Origin: DATFVA01 sp963745945
Lineage (GTDB): Bacteria; Bacteroidota; Ignavibacteria; Ignavibacteriales; Ignavibacteriaceae
Assembly: GCA_963745945.1 (NCBI GenBank)
Contig: CAVUZG010000007.1
Coordinates: forward strand, 186,001 to 250,000
Reading direction: 5' to 3'
Length of the DNA stretch: 64,000 nt
Part shown: in pieces, positions 35,848 through 45,394 of the stretch
Layout: each line of letters starts with the position of its first letter
Numbering within the stretch: the stretch's first letter is position 1
Program-made: the position numbers and the translations under genes
The notes under the pieces: generated by a model
Database searches by the model: none
What the model was told of the DNA's origin: nothing
What the model saw: the letters and a program-made list of their open reading frames with translations, nothing else

Positions 35848-36043
35848 TGAACCCCGCCGGGGTTCATTCATGTTTTACCTGTTTATTGCTATAATAATAA
35901 ATCCCCTTCGGGGATATTATGAAAACATATTTTTCTTATTTCAGTCAAATTCAGTAATGCTTACGCATGAATTAAATCCCGGAGGGATTTAATTATTGTA
36001 GAATGTTAATAAAGCGGTAAATGAAAACCCCGGATGGGGTTTT
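35848..36043. repeat. four REP-like palindromes upstream of the transposase
   Basis: Hairpins: 35848-35866 (TGAACCCC, loop GCC, GGGGTTCA), 35901-35915 (ATCCCC, TTC, GGGGAT), 35971-35993 (ATTAAATCCC, GGA, GGGATTTAAT) and 36024-36043 (AAAACCCC, GGAT, GGGGTTTT). All have an A/T-rich outer stem and a C-run/G-run inner stem with a 3-4 base loop, and all lie in the non-coding DNA before the transposase start. They are spaced 35-60 bases apart and share layout rather than exact sequence. Confidence 0.75.
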
Positions 36044-36051
36044 ATAATTTT

Positions 36052-38691
36052 TCACATATTCAACCAATAAGTCATCTTAATCAAAAAGATATTATCCGGG
36101 TGGAGATCGGTTAAGTTTGTTAATACTTTTCCGAATTGAAATTCGGGATCATTGTATGATTCGCTTCTTGTCTGTGTCCACACAAAATAAACTACAGAAC
36201 CCGGCAGGTATTCCCATCTTAAAACAGCATTTCCTCTTAGCGAAACAAATTTAAAATCATTATCACCAAGGTCTACCGGTTCAGCAGGTCCGTTACCATC
36301 GGGATCAGCTAAATGGGTTTCGTTATTATACGTGGAGCCGTATTCACCATAAACGTTAAAATTATAAGTCCCGGGTTCTGCAAGTTCTTTATATCTTGCG
36401 TACTTTCCCGTTGAGATGAGCGGCTGTGCATAAAACTGCAGACTCAGGTTAGGAGTAAACGTCCAGTTGAGTCTTATACCTGCAGATAAAGTAGTCTGAT
36501 CAAGTTCTCCGAAAACATATCTCTTTCCGTAAGTTTCATTTGCAAACGGATCTGTAAAAGTATCGATGTACTGAGAGTTATCAATATTCTTACTGTAATT
36601 AGGACTAATGCTTATAAGGATATTTGCAACAGGGCGGTAATCAACTCCAAAGCTTACTCCCCAGTTTTTAGAATTGTTCTCCTGTATATATGAATTATAA
36701 CCTGCACTAAAAACAAAATTATTCCTTGTATCTGTATTTGCATAAATATCAAACTGGTAGCCGGGCAGATTAAGCATAACCGGTCCGCCGCGTGTTCCCC
36801 TGTCATTTATTGTACTGGGATTATAAGCACCGTCCATACTTATATCAAAATAATTCAGGGTTGTCATATTCATAAAGGAAAAAAATCCCTGCCAGTTTAT
36901 CTGTCCGTCAAAATTGTAACTTCTGAATACAGCACCGCCAAGCTGAAGTGAACGATACCAATCTGTTGGTTCTCTCCAGTTATAACCTGAAACGAAATGA
37001 TAGTTAATAATATTCGTTCTCCACAAAAATCCAAGATCATTTACATCAAAGCCGGGAGAAAGAACTCCAAGCGCAGTATTAAGAAACACATTTCCTTTCT
37101 GCTTATTTATTGTAAGTCTTCCGGCATAACCCGAAAGTGAAGTTGCTGTGCTGTCGAGTTTAAGAATTTTAGAATCAGGTCTCTGGAAATAATGCTGAGA
37201 ATTCTGCTGAAGATCGAGAATACGCTGCTGCGTTCCGTTAACATAACTCATTCCTCCCCAACCTGTTAAAACCCACTCTTTATCGCCATCAAGAAATGTC
37301 CATCCATCAATTCCGCCCGTGTAAGCTCCGCTATTAATTTCATCTTTCAGCCGGTTATCTTTAAAAAATCTTTTTGTTATTGTTGAAATAAAACCGAGTC
37401 CCTGGGCACCTTCATTTATATCTTTCTGCGCACGGAATATTCCGTAATAGCTGAGCGGTTCAACTTCTGCACTTGACCTGTTTTTATTTATTGATAAGTC
37501 CGCATATTCCCTTTGAGTAACTGCCTGTATTACACCGAGATTTATATTATCATCAATTTTACCTGTCAGCTTTGCCGCTCCGAGAATGTGAGTTCCGTCG
37601 GGATAATTTGTGTAATCCGCATCAGGAGTGCTGCCCTGCGGGGTTCTGCCTATCCTCCTGCTGTAAAAGAAATCAGGACTTCCCCAGTTAAAGCCCCAGT
37701 TGCTTCTTGAACCGCCGTAACCAAAATTGAATATACTTGAACCTTCTACAAAGAAAGGTCTTTTCTCATCATAAAAAGTTTCAACATCACTTAAATTAAT
37801 TACAGCAGGATCAATTTCTACCTGGCCAAAATCAGGATTGATTGAAGCATTGAGAGTTAGATTAGAACCTATACCATATTTGAGATCTGCACCGAAACCT
37901 GCTGTGTATTTCGATCCATTGTTAAAAGGATCGTTCAAATCGTGTGCAGTATAAGAAGCTTTTGAAGTAACATAAGGAAGTATCTCAAGCTGGTCGGCAG
38001 GTTTGATATTTTTTATTCCGTTTAGGTTTGCAAATCGGGAGACGAAACCGCTTTCATTTTTCGGAATATATACTAAATAGTCTCTCTCGTGATTTCGTGC
38101 TATGTCGCGTTTAAAATCTATTCCCCATGTTTGAATGTTATCCGATTTAAATTTTAATTGTGAGAAAGGAATTTTTATCTCTGCCGTCCAGCCTTCTTTG
38201 TCAATATTAGCTTTGCCTTCCCAGACACCATCCCAGGTAATATCATCCCACTCATCGTTGTACAAAACACCGTCTGCTAAAGTGCCTGCCGCGGTAATTC
38301 CAAAATAGTTTCCTGATCTCTTATCATTGTAGGAATCAATATAAACCGTAAATCGGTCGGAGTTGCTGTCTCCATCTCTCCTTACAAGATTTGCATAAAT
38401 TGAATCTGGAGAAGAATCATACATTCTCGCCGCGATATATAATGCCTGGTCATCGTACGCAATCCAGACAATTGTTTTTTCACTTGGAGCTTTCCCTTCG
38501 TTAGGATCAAGCTGTGTAAATCCTGAAACATAATCTGAAGTTTTCCATACATTCTCATTAAGCAAACCATCTATCTTAACAAGCTGATCAGTTCTGACAG
38601 CAAAAATATTTTTTTCAGGTTTGTTTTCAGAGTATCCAAACTTTATAAGAACAAGAGACAAAAGGATAATTACGTATAACTTTCTTTTCAT
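36052..38691 (-). CDS. DUF5916 outer-membrane protein with N-terminal CBM9-like domain
   Basis: 879 residues from the ATG at 38689-38691 (GGAG six to nine bases upstream). Signal peptide 1-20; residues 25-230 are a family 9 carbohydrate-binding-like sandwich (KIDGLLNENVWKTSDYVSGFTQLDPNEG, in part; GWTAEIKIPFSQLKF); residues 240-879 are an outer-membrane beta-barrel-like region rich in alternating aromatic residues, ending in a C-terminal aromatic strand (MTYWLNM). Such proteins are often found in Bacteroidota with no assigned function. It is the last gene of the ECF sigma operon and so probably responds to envelope stress. Confidence 0.88.
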   Translation of the reverse strand: MKRKLYVIILLSLVLIKFGYSENKPEKNIFAVRTDQLVKIDGLLNENVWKTSDYVSGFTQLDPNEGKAPSEKTIVWIAYDDQALYIAARMYDSSPDSIYANLVRRDGDSNSDRFTVYIDSYNDKRSGNYFGITAAGTLADGVLYNDEWDDITWDGVWEGKANIDKEGWTAEIKIPFSQLKFKSDNIQTWGIDFKRDIARNHERDYLVYIPKNESGFVSRFANLNGIKNIKPADQLEILPYVTSKASYTAHDLNDPFNNGSKYTAGFGADLKYGIGSNLTLNASINPDFGQVEIDPAVINLSDVETFYDEKRPFFVEGSSIFNFGYGGSRSNWGFNWGSPDFFYSRRIGRTPQGSTPDADYTNYPDGTHILGAAKLTGKIDDNINLGVIQAVTQREYADLSINKNRSSAEVEPLSYYGIFRAQKDINEGAQGLGFISTITKRFFKDNRLKDEINSGAYTGGIDGWTFLDGDKEWVLTGWGGMSYVNGTQQRILDLQQNSQHYFQRPDSKILKLDSTATSLSGYAGRLTINKQKGNVFLNTALGVLSPGFDVNDLGFLWRTNIINYHFVSGYNWREPTDWYRSLQLGGAVFRSYNFDGQINWQGFFSFMNMTTLNYFDISMDGAYNPSTINDRGTRGGPVMLNLPGYQFDIYANTDTRNNFVFSAGYNSYIQENNSKNWGVSFGVDYRPVANILISISPNYSKNIDNSQYIDTFTDPFANETYGKRYVFGELDQTTLSAGIRLNWTFTPNLSLQFYAQPLISTGKYARYKELAEPGTYNFNVYGEYGSTYNNETHLADPDGNGPAEPVDLGDNDFKFVSLRGNAVLRWEYLPGSVVYFVWTQTRSESYNDPEFQFGKVLTNLTDLHPDNIFLIKMTYWLNM

Positions 38692-38720
38692 AATTTCTCC
38701 GGTTCGCATGGTAAATTATA

Positions 38721-39839
38721 TTATTTCATTTTTTTGATTTTTATATTTCCGGAAATCGTTTCTATCTCAATATCACTTCCACCGCCATTTATCACATAAA
38801 CTGTTCTAAGTGAATGCGAACTTTTATCTTCTGTAGTTACTTTGAAGTCGGAGGTTATAGGATGCCGGTCATTATCATCACCCCACTGCTCATAGTTGCG
38901 CACTTTAGCAGTGATTGTAGCTTTAGCATCACCCGGAACATATAATGTAATGCTGCCGTTTCCGGATTTTATTTTGCTTCCGGATTTTCCATCAGGTTTT
39001 AATTCTACATAGACGTCGCCGCTTCCGGTAACACACCTGACTCCACCGGATATTCCTTTTAATGATAAATTCCCACCGCCCGTGGTTACATTTGTTTTCC
39101 CTACAGATTCGCTAATGGAAATATTACCGCCGCCCGTGGTTACTGTTGTAGTGCTCGAAACATTTTTAACCTCTACATTACCGCCGCCTGTAGTTACTGT
39201 AAATACTCCTCCCACGTTTCCTGCCTTTACATTACCGCCGCCGGTACGAATTTTAAGACCTTTCCTGACATCATAAACCATAATGTTTCCGCCGCCCGTA
39301 TTAAGATTTGCTTCACCGGAGATTGTTCCAATCTGCAAGTCTCCCCCGCCACTGCTGATTGATGCATTACCGTTTATATTTCCTGTTGCAACTTCACCGC
39401 CAGCAGTATTAAGTTCAGCATTTCCTTGTATGTCTTTCGTTTCAATATCACCGCCATCCGTTGAGAGTTCAACTTTCCCACTTATATTTCCTGTTATCTT
39501 TACATTACCGCCGTCAGTGTCAAGATCAAGATTTATTGATGAAGGTACGGAAACGGTAATATCTTCATTTTCATAATCTCCACCGGAAGTAATAGTTAGG
39601 GTATTCCCGTTTTGTACAAACCTGAACGATGCATATTCTCCATCTTCATCATATTTTACAATAACCTCGTCACTGCTGGTTGGATTTATGGTTATGTCGC
39701 CGTAGTCAAGACTGACAACCAGCTGCCCGCTTTTCCCGAGATTGAAAGTTTTTTCTTTCTGGTTTTGTGCATGAGAAATTGTAATACCCAGAAGTATGAA
39801 CAATGCAATTACTAATAATTTTATTTTGTAGTTTTTCAT
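38721..39839 (-). CDS. DUF4097-family exported beta-solenoid protein
   Basis: 372 residues. Signal peptide 1-24 (HAQNQKE after it), then regular turns of GGGN / TGGGN / DGGD about every 18-20 residues from about residue 90 to 300, giving a right-handed beta helix. This lies immediately between the anti-sigma gene (one base away) and the DUF5916 gene, so it is co-transcribed with the ECF sigma. A second DUF4097 gene at 6088-7020 carries the same type of promoter. Likely an envelope surface or periplasmic adhesin-like structure; the family has no proven activity. Confidence 0.9.
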   Translation of the reverse strand: MKNYKIKLLVIALFILLGITISHAQNQKEKTFNLGKSGQLVVSLDYGDITINPTSSDEVIVKYDEDGEYASFRFVQNGNTLTITSGGDYENEDITVSVPSSINLDLDTDGGNVKITGNISGKVELSTDGGDIETKDIQGNAELNTAGGEVATGNINGNASISSGGGDLQIGTISGEANLNTGGGNIMVYDVRKGLKIRTGGGNVKAGNVGGVFTVTTGGGNVEVKNVSSTTTVTTGGGNISISESVGKTNVTTGGGNLSLKGISGGVRCVTGSGDVYVELKPDGKSGSKIKSGNGSITLYVPGDAKATITAKVRNYEQWGDDNDRHPITSDFKVTTEDKSSHSLRTVYVINGGGSDIEIETISGNIKIKKMK

Positions 39840-39840
39840 T

Positions 39841-40806
39841 TTAGTTATTCTCCTTAAGAACTGTTTTTGCCTGGTAACGAATGTAATTATTATTATCCTG
39901 TTTCATCTTTTCCCTGAATACGGAAAGATCTGCAGGACTGAATTCGCTGCCGGTTTTATTTGCGTCAACCAGTCTGTTCATCGCCTCGATTCTCATTCCG
40001 GACGAAGAATCATTTTGAAGAACGTATATCATGGTTTTTTTAATCTGATCATCATAATTGAATTTTTTAAGAAGTTTCATAGCTTCAAGTCTGACTCCCT
40101 GATTGTTATCAAACTTAACAACTGAAAGCAGAGCATTTTTAATTTCACTGTCAGGCTGTTCCTGTTTACTTGAATTAATAAGATTGATCGTGTTAAGTCT
40201 GGTTCCGGGGTTATCTTCATTTAACATTGAGTATAAAAGGACATTCTGAACCTGGGGATCATTTATTTTACCTTTTATGTGCATCGGTTTTACAGCATCA
40301 AATGTAAAATCTACAGTTCCATCCGCTGCATTTTTATCAATAAAACGAATGTTGCTTATTTTAGTCTCACCGGAAAGTACTGCCTGCTGATTTGTTTTCT
40401 GAGGTTGAGGATTTTCAAGTGAGTAATGCATTGTGCCGGTGGAATTAAAAAGAAAATACCCGATGAACACACCTATTATTAAAACTGAAAGTACTGTAGC
40501 AGCTAACTGAGGAGTAAAAAAGAATGATGAGGAAAACATTCCATTCAATTTCTGAAAAAAACCTGGATGCGTTATTTCTTTTCTAAGATTTGATTGAAGT
40601 TGATTTCTTGCTTGTTTTAAAAGATTTTCATCCGGTTCGGGGAGTTTATCCTGCATCAAAGAATCTTTTAACACTTTTGCCGAATTAAATTCTGAACGGC
40701 ACAAGTCACAATTTTTCAAATGTTCTTCGAGCTCAATCTTTTCCCTGCTGTTTATTTCGCCAAAGAAATATTCATCTATCAGGGTTATATATTTTTTGTG
40801 ATTCAT
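39841..40806 (-). CDS. anti-sigma factor with periplasmic HEAT-repeat domain
   Basis: 321 residues. N-terminal zf-HC2 zinc-binding anti-sigma domain with His29, Cys33, Cys36 (EEHLKNCDLC), a single membrane helix about 98-121, then a C-terminal region of HEAT-like repeats (RLNTINLINSS, RLEAMKLLKKF, RIEAMNRLVDA, each beginning with a Gly-x-Arg turn; about 205-310). The sigma gene ends 19 bases upstream. The cytoplasmic part should hold the ECF factor, while the HEAT part outside the membrane may sense a protein partner. Anti-sigma proteins with HEAT repeats are known in this lineage; the signal is not. Confidence 0.9.
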   Translation of the reverse strand: MNHKKYITLIDEYFFGEINSREKIELEEHLKNCDLCRSEFNSAKVLKDSLMQDKLPEPDENLLKQARNQLQSNLRKEITHPGFFQKLNGMFSSSFFFTPQLAATVLSVLIIGVFIGYFLFNSTGTMHYSLENPQPQKTNQQAVLSGETKISNIRFIDKNAADGTVDFTFDAVKPMHIKGKINDPQVQNVLLYSMLNEDNPGTRLNTINLINSSKQEQPDSEIKNALLSVVKFDNNQGVRLEAMKLLKKFNYDDQIKKTMIYVLQNDSSSGMRIEAMNRLVDANKTGSEFSPADLSVFREKMKQDNNNYIRYQAKTVLKENN

Positions 40807-40825
40807 TTTTTACTCTCTTTACTTT

Positions 40826-41401
40826 TTAAGCATAATAAATATCTGCCAGCTGAGTCCGCATTTTTCTGACTGCATCGAATAAATATTTTTTAATAGTTCC
40901 TTCACCGCATTGAAGCATCTCTGCAATTTCCTTCAGTTTATAGCCTTCATAATGTTTTAACATAAAAATCATTTTCTGTCTTGGAGATAAAGACTCAAGT
41001 GCTTCGGTTATATGTTCTGAAATTTCCACACTGTTGATCACCCTGTCAGGATCAGGTTCTTCATCAATTAATTCTATCGCCGTGTTCATCTTTTCATTTT
41101 CCTCAGAGGGATTAATTGAAACAAATTCTCTTCTGTTTGATTTTATTTTATAGGTTAGGCAAACATTAGTTACAATCCTGTATAGCCAGGTGGAAAATTC
41201 ACTTTTAAATTGAAATTTTTTTAATCCACGGAAAACCCTGATGAAAACATCCTGATAAATATCTTTTGCATCGTCTTCATTTTTAACGTATTTCATTGCA
41301 AGTGCCAGTACTTTTTTGTCATAATTATAAATAAGCTCTTCAAAAGCTGAAATGTTTCCATTCTGCGCTCGTATTATTAATTCAGTTTCCTGTTGAGTCA
41401 T
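40826..41401 (-). CDS. ECF-type RNA polymerase sigma factor
   Basis: 191 residues: region 2 (AFEELIYNYDKKVLALAMKYVKNEDDAKDIYQDVFI, in parts) and region 4 (LSPRQKMIFMLKHYEGYKLKEIAEML, in parts, plus GEGTIKKYLFDAVRKMRTQL) are complete. It lacks regions 1.1 and 3. First gene of a four-gene operon with its anti-sigma factor and two envelope genes. The sequence before it carries an ECF-type promoter (41423-41452), so it likely drives its own transcription. Confidence 0.94.
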   Translation of the reverse strand: MTQQETELIIRAQNGNISAFEELIYNYDKKVLALAMKYVKNEDDAKDIYQDVFIRVFRGLKKFQFKSEFSTWLYRIVTNVCLTYKIKSNRREFVSINPSEENEKMNTAIELIDEEPDPDRVINSVEISEHITEALESLSPRQKMIFMLKHYEGYKLKEIAEMLQCGEGTIKKYLFDAVRKMRTQLADIYYA

Positions 41402-41422
41402 TAATCTTTCCGTTACTGTTTG

Positions 41423-41452
41423 TTTAGACTAAGTGCAACAATAAAAGGTTGG
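41423..41452 (-). promoter_or_regulatory. autoregulatory ECF-type promoter
   Basis: Minus strand: CAACC-TTTT -35 box, 17 nt between AACC and GTC, GTCTAA -10 box, 22 bases before the sigma ATG. Identical boxes and spacing occur at 7047-7073 before the other DUF4097 gene. The outer part overlaps a small hairpin GGTTG/CAACC (41447-41460). Confidence 0.65.
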
Positions 41453-41598
41453 TATCAACCGAGGAAAAAATACTTATTAATCGCATGAAAGGATTAGATG
41501 ATTTGATGAACGAGGAAATTTAAGGATAGATGGAATGCCGAATTTTAAATTGAGCAATACAATATGAAATTTTCAACACTAACTATGCTTGCCGCAGG

Positions 41599-43423
41599 TC
41601 AGCGATAAATTTTATAGATCAGGCATTTACCGGGAGGAATTGAAATATGAATTTTCCCCGGGTCTGTTGAACTGCCGGAGGAACTCCCTTCTTCGCCCGA
41701 AAGTAATTCTGTGAAAAGAATTTTTTGTGAATCAACAGGAACATCAAACTCATCTTTTTCATTTCCTGTATTAAAAGCAGCTATAACTTTTTCATATTTG
41801 TAAGTTCGTTCAAATGCAAAAGTTGCCTTATCATCATTTTTATAGATGAAGCGGATATCCCCAACCTGCAAGGCTTTGTTATTATTATGAATTGAAATAA
41901 CTTTTTTATAAAAGTCCAGAAGATCTTTATTCTGTTCAACTTTATATCTGCCAAAACCTTTCTTAAATCCTGAAGCCCGAGTAATTACTTCATCATCATA
42001 TTTTAATTCATTCCAAATCATTGGTTTTCTATCGTGCGGATCATCTGCACCCCACATTCCGACCTCATCGCCGTAATAAATCATCGGTGCACCACGGTAT
42101 GTCATTTGAAAAGCAGCAATCAATTTTTGTTTTTCATAATCTGCTTTAGATGGTTTGCCGGGATTATAGTTCAGATTTCCTGCATTTCCCTCACTGTCAT
42201 ATTTACGATCGGGATTTTCAATCATTGAGGAAATCCGTTCTGTATCATGACTATCAACAAGATTCTGAAGAACAAATAAATTCTTCTCGGGATATTCTTT
42301 ATCTATTTCTTTAAGTTCTTTTATAAATTCAGAAACTGTAATTTTTGTTTTCTCATCAACAAAAAAACTATTAACAGCAAAAGCAAAATTGTAATTCATC
42401 AATCCATCAAAAACTCCATGGTTAGAAATAAAATCAGGAGAGAGTTCCCATAGTTCTCCTATAATTAATGCTTCAGGATTTTCTGATTTAACTAATTTAC
42501 TCCAGTCACGCCAGAATCCTAAAGGAACGTCCCTTGCAACATCCAGTCTCCAGCCGTCAATTCCATAGGGAGGATTACCATCATTATCAGGATCCATCCA
42601 TCTCTTTGTTGCGTGAAAAATATACTGTTTTGGTCCCGGCATTAAATCATTTTCAGTTCTGTTAAACTGGGGAAGTGATTTAGAATTCCACCACCCCTGG
42701 AAATTAAATTCATTCTCCGGAGTTGAAGGATCATCAAACGATTTAATCTGGTACCAGTCTCTGTATTTTGAGTCTGCGCCATTTTTAACAATATCCTGAA
42801 AAGCCCAGAACTGAACCCCGGTATGGTTAAAAACTCCGTCAATAATAATTCGCATTCCCCTCTTATGCACTTCATCAATTAATTTTAAAAACAATTTATC
42901 TGCAGAAGTCCATTGCCAGGTTTTAGGATCGTCAGGAACTTCAGAATTAATTATATCTTTATCACCAGCAGGATCGGGACCAAAGTTAATATCAATATGG
43001 TGATAAGTTGAACCATCATATTTATGAAGTGAAACAGCATCGAATATTGGATTAAGATAAATACCGCCGACTCCGAGATCTTTAAGATAATCAAGATGAT
43101 CAATTATGCCCTGGAGATCGCCTCCATATCTTCTATTATAAATGCTGTTACCAGAATTTCTTTGAGAATTGTTATTTAAATCAGACTGCTCAAACCAGTT
43201 GCTTGTCCATCTCGTAATTTTCCAGTTTCCGGGTATTCTTTTAGAATTAATAAATACTTTATCGGCTGTTGGATCATTTAAAGTATCCCCGTTTGCAAAT
43301 CGCTCCGGGAAAATCTGGTACCATATAGTACCTTCAGCCCAATCAGGAAAGTCGTTTTGAGAAAAGTTTATCTTTGTGAAAAGAATAAAAATTAACAGCG
43401 TAAATGAATACTGACATTTTCAT
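41599..43423 (-). CDS. exported GH13 alpha-amylase-family glycosidase (frameshift in the signal peptide)
   Basis: Hydrolyses alpha-1,4-glucans. The catalytic barrel holds all four GH13 regions: DGVFNHTG, GWRLDVARDV (nucleophile Asp), IIGELWE (acid Glu) and LVDSHDTERI (Asp). It begins with GTIWYQIFPERFANGD and has no extra N-terminal module. Reading the main frame back from 42894 gives open coding to 43419 and a hydrophobic signal (SFTLLIFILFTKINFSQ), but the frame has no start codon before a stop at 43420-43422. The ATG at 43421-43423, one base past the upstream gene's stop, is in the wrong frame; removing one A from the four-A run (43417-43420) joins it to the signal peptide as MKCQYS. One-base error or recent mutation. 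Confidence 0.85.
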
Positions 43424-43424
43424 T

Positions 43425-44339
43425 TTAAAGGGAGAGTTCTTTTTTCATTTTTGCAAGCGACTCAATAATTGAATGCGGTTTATACCCTAATTCAGTTTCT
43501 GCTTTCAAAATAATTAACCCGGATTTAAGAGGTCTTGGTGCCGGCTGATGTAATTCAGCCGTGGTGATTGGAAAAATTTTACTTTTATCAAGATTGAAAT
43601 ATTCAGCAATTTTCATCGTAAAATCATAACGATTCAAAAATTCTTTCCCGCCGATATTATAAATCCCGAATTTTTTAAATTCAATCACTTTGCTTATTGC
43701 CTGTACAAGATCATCAATAAATGTAGGGTTATTAACCTGGTCGGTTACGATTCTTATTTCATTTCCGGCTCTAACAGAATTAACAACCCATCTCACAAAA
43801 TCGGGGCGACTATCATGGGCAACTCCATATAAAACATTAGTTCTTAAAATAGTATTATAAGTTCCGCTTATACGCAAAACATTTTCACTTGCCAGTTTTG
43901 TTCTTGCATAATAACCAAGCGGATTAGGGTTATCTTTTTCAGAGTATGGTCCCCGTTTACCATCAAAAATATAATCAGTTGAAATATGAACAATGTGTGA
44001 ATCAATTACACGTGAAACTTCCGCAATATATTCAACACCTTTAACATTAGTTTTCCAGGCTTGTTCACGTTCCGTTTCACTCTTATCAACATTTGTATAT
44101 GCAGCGGCATTTATAATAACATCCGGATAAAAATCATATACAAGATCTTTAACTTCCTCCCTGCGGGTTAAATCAATCTTCCTGTAATCGGTTCCTTCAA
44201 AAACCGGCTCTTTTTCAATAGAACATGCAAGTAATTGAATGCCGGACTGATCACTGTAAAATTCTACCAGTCTTTGTCCGAGCATTCCGTTTGCTCCGAA
44301 AACCAGAATTCTTTCTTTAATTATATCGTGTGAGAACAT
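43425..44339 (-). CDS. RmlD-like NAD(P)-dependent sugar reductase
   Basis: 304 residues, extended short-chain dehydrogenase fold. VFGANGMLGQRLVEF is the dinucleotide loop, INAAAYTNVDKSE a typical RmlD strand, and the catalytic Tyr-x-x-x-Lys is YYARTKLASE (about 133-138), with HISTDYIFDG before it. RmlD proteins reduce dTDP-4-keto-rhamnose; close relatives act on other nucleotide sugars or methionine adenosyltransferase, so the sugar is not certain. Starts 23 bases inside the PfkB kinase gene upstream and ends one base before the amylase ATG. Confidence 0.88.
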   Translation of the reverse strand: MFSHDIIKERILVFGANGMLGQRLVEFYSDQSGIQLLACSIEKEPVFEGTDYRKIDLTRREEVKDLVYDFYPDVIINAAAYTNVDKSETEREQAWKTNVKGVEYIAEVSRVIDSHIVHISTDYIFDGKRGPYSEKDNPNPLGYYARTKLASENVLRISGTYNTILRTNVLYGVAHDSRPDFVRWVVNSVRAGNEIRIVTDQVNNPTFIDDLVQAISKVIEFKKFGIYNIGGKEFLNRYDFTMKIAEYFNLDKSKIFPITTAELHQPAPRPLKSGLIILKAETELGYKPHSIIESLAKMKKELSL

Positions 44340-45201
44340 CTTTTTTCAAATTCTTAAAATCTTCAAAATTTTTATATCCGGCAGCACAGCCGCCAGCAGT
44401 AATAGCTTCCTTCAAAGCTTGATCGTGAGCTCCGTTTTTAATATAACTATAAAAAAATATTGCCCCAAAAACATCTCCAAGCCCAACCTGGTTCTTAACA
44501 TCAAGAGAAATTGAAGGCAGCACTTCAAATTTTATTTTTGAATTTTCTTTATAATAAACAGCTGCTCCGTTGATGCCTTTTGTTTCAAGAAGAAGTTTTA
44601 CTCCCCTGTTTAAAACAAATTTTATTATTTCAGTTTTGTTCTCGGAATCAACAAGTGTAAAAAGTTCCCGGCTGTTCACCTGAAGTATATCAATATAATC
44701 TATCCATTTTTCAAACTCAGGGATAATCCTGAATTCACGTTTCATATCTTTATTTAATCCGCGTGAAAAAGTATGAACATCAAAATAAATTATACCTTTA
44801 TAACTCTTTCTTATCTCCTTCATCTTTGCTAATGATAAATCAAAACCTGTTACCATATTTACAAGTATTCCATCAAGCTCATTTAGATCTGAAGTTTCGA
44901 TTGCTAAACCGCCTGTGATATTTTCATAAATTTCTTCGCGTTCTTTATCATCGAAAACGTTAAGTCTTACTTTTGGGATAACATCTGTATAGTTAAGATA
45001 GTCAGGTTTCACTTTGCTGTACAAACCTTTAAAGAGTCCATTGTTTTTTTCAAATGAAGTACACAGATAAATTTCATCTTCATCCTCTTTATAATTCTGA
45101 AGTGCAGAAACCGAATAATATATTCCACCCGGTTTTACAATGTGATCGTTTTTATAATAAATATGATCTTCAACGGACTGACCGATTAACAGTAATTTCA
45201 T
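44317..45201 (-). CDS. PfkB-family carbohydrate kinase
   Basis: 294 residues of ribokinase fold. The C-terminal QVGLGDVFGAIFF carries the catalytic Asp (GxGD) and anion-hole glycines; the N-terminal GGIYYSVSAL is the usual GG start of the family. It lacks the strong sugar-binding hallmarks that would say ribokinase, fructokinase or adenosine kinase. The RmlD-like gene overlaps its 3' end by 23 bases. Divergent from bshA. Function beyond kinase family is open. Confidence 0.85.
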   Translation of the reverse strand: MKLLLIGQSVEDHIYYKNDHIVKPGGIYYSVSALQNYKEDEDEIYLCTSFEKNNGLFKGLYSKVKPDYLNYTDVIPKVRLNVFDDKEREEIYENITGGLAIETSDLNELDGILVNMVTGFDLSLAKMKEIRKSYKGIIYFDVHTFSRGLNKDMKREFRIIPEFEKWIDYIDILQVNSRELFTLVDSENKTEIIKFVLNRGVKLLLETKGINGAAVYYKENSKIKFEVLPSISLDVKNQVGLGDVFGAIFFYSYIKNGAHDQALKEAITAGGCAAGYKNFEDFKNLKKDVLTRYN

Positions 45202-45334
45202 TGCATAAACAAAAGATTAAAAATAACTTAATAAACTTACTTTATTATTTGATTTTCGGAAAAAGCAATTTCAATAAAATTGAGGCCTGGAATACATACG
45301 ATTTTATTGAATTCAATATTCTTAAATTTTATTT

Positions 45335-45342
45335 TATATTTG
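45335..45342 (+). promoter_or_regulatory. candidate promoter -7 element of bshA operon
   Basis: TATATTTG fits TAnnTTTG; it lies 53 bases before the bshA ATG. A -33 TTG-type partner was not fixed. Confidence 0.4.
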
Positions 45343-45394
45343 TTGGATAAACCGGGATATAGATAAAATAATTCAAATTACAGAATAGGAAAGC

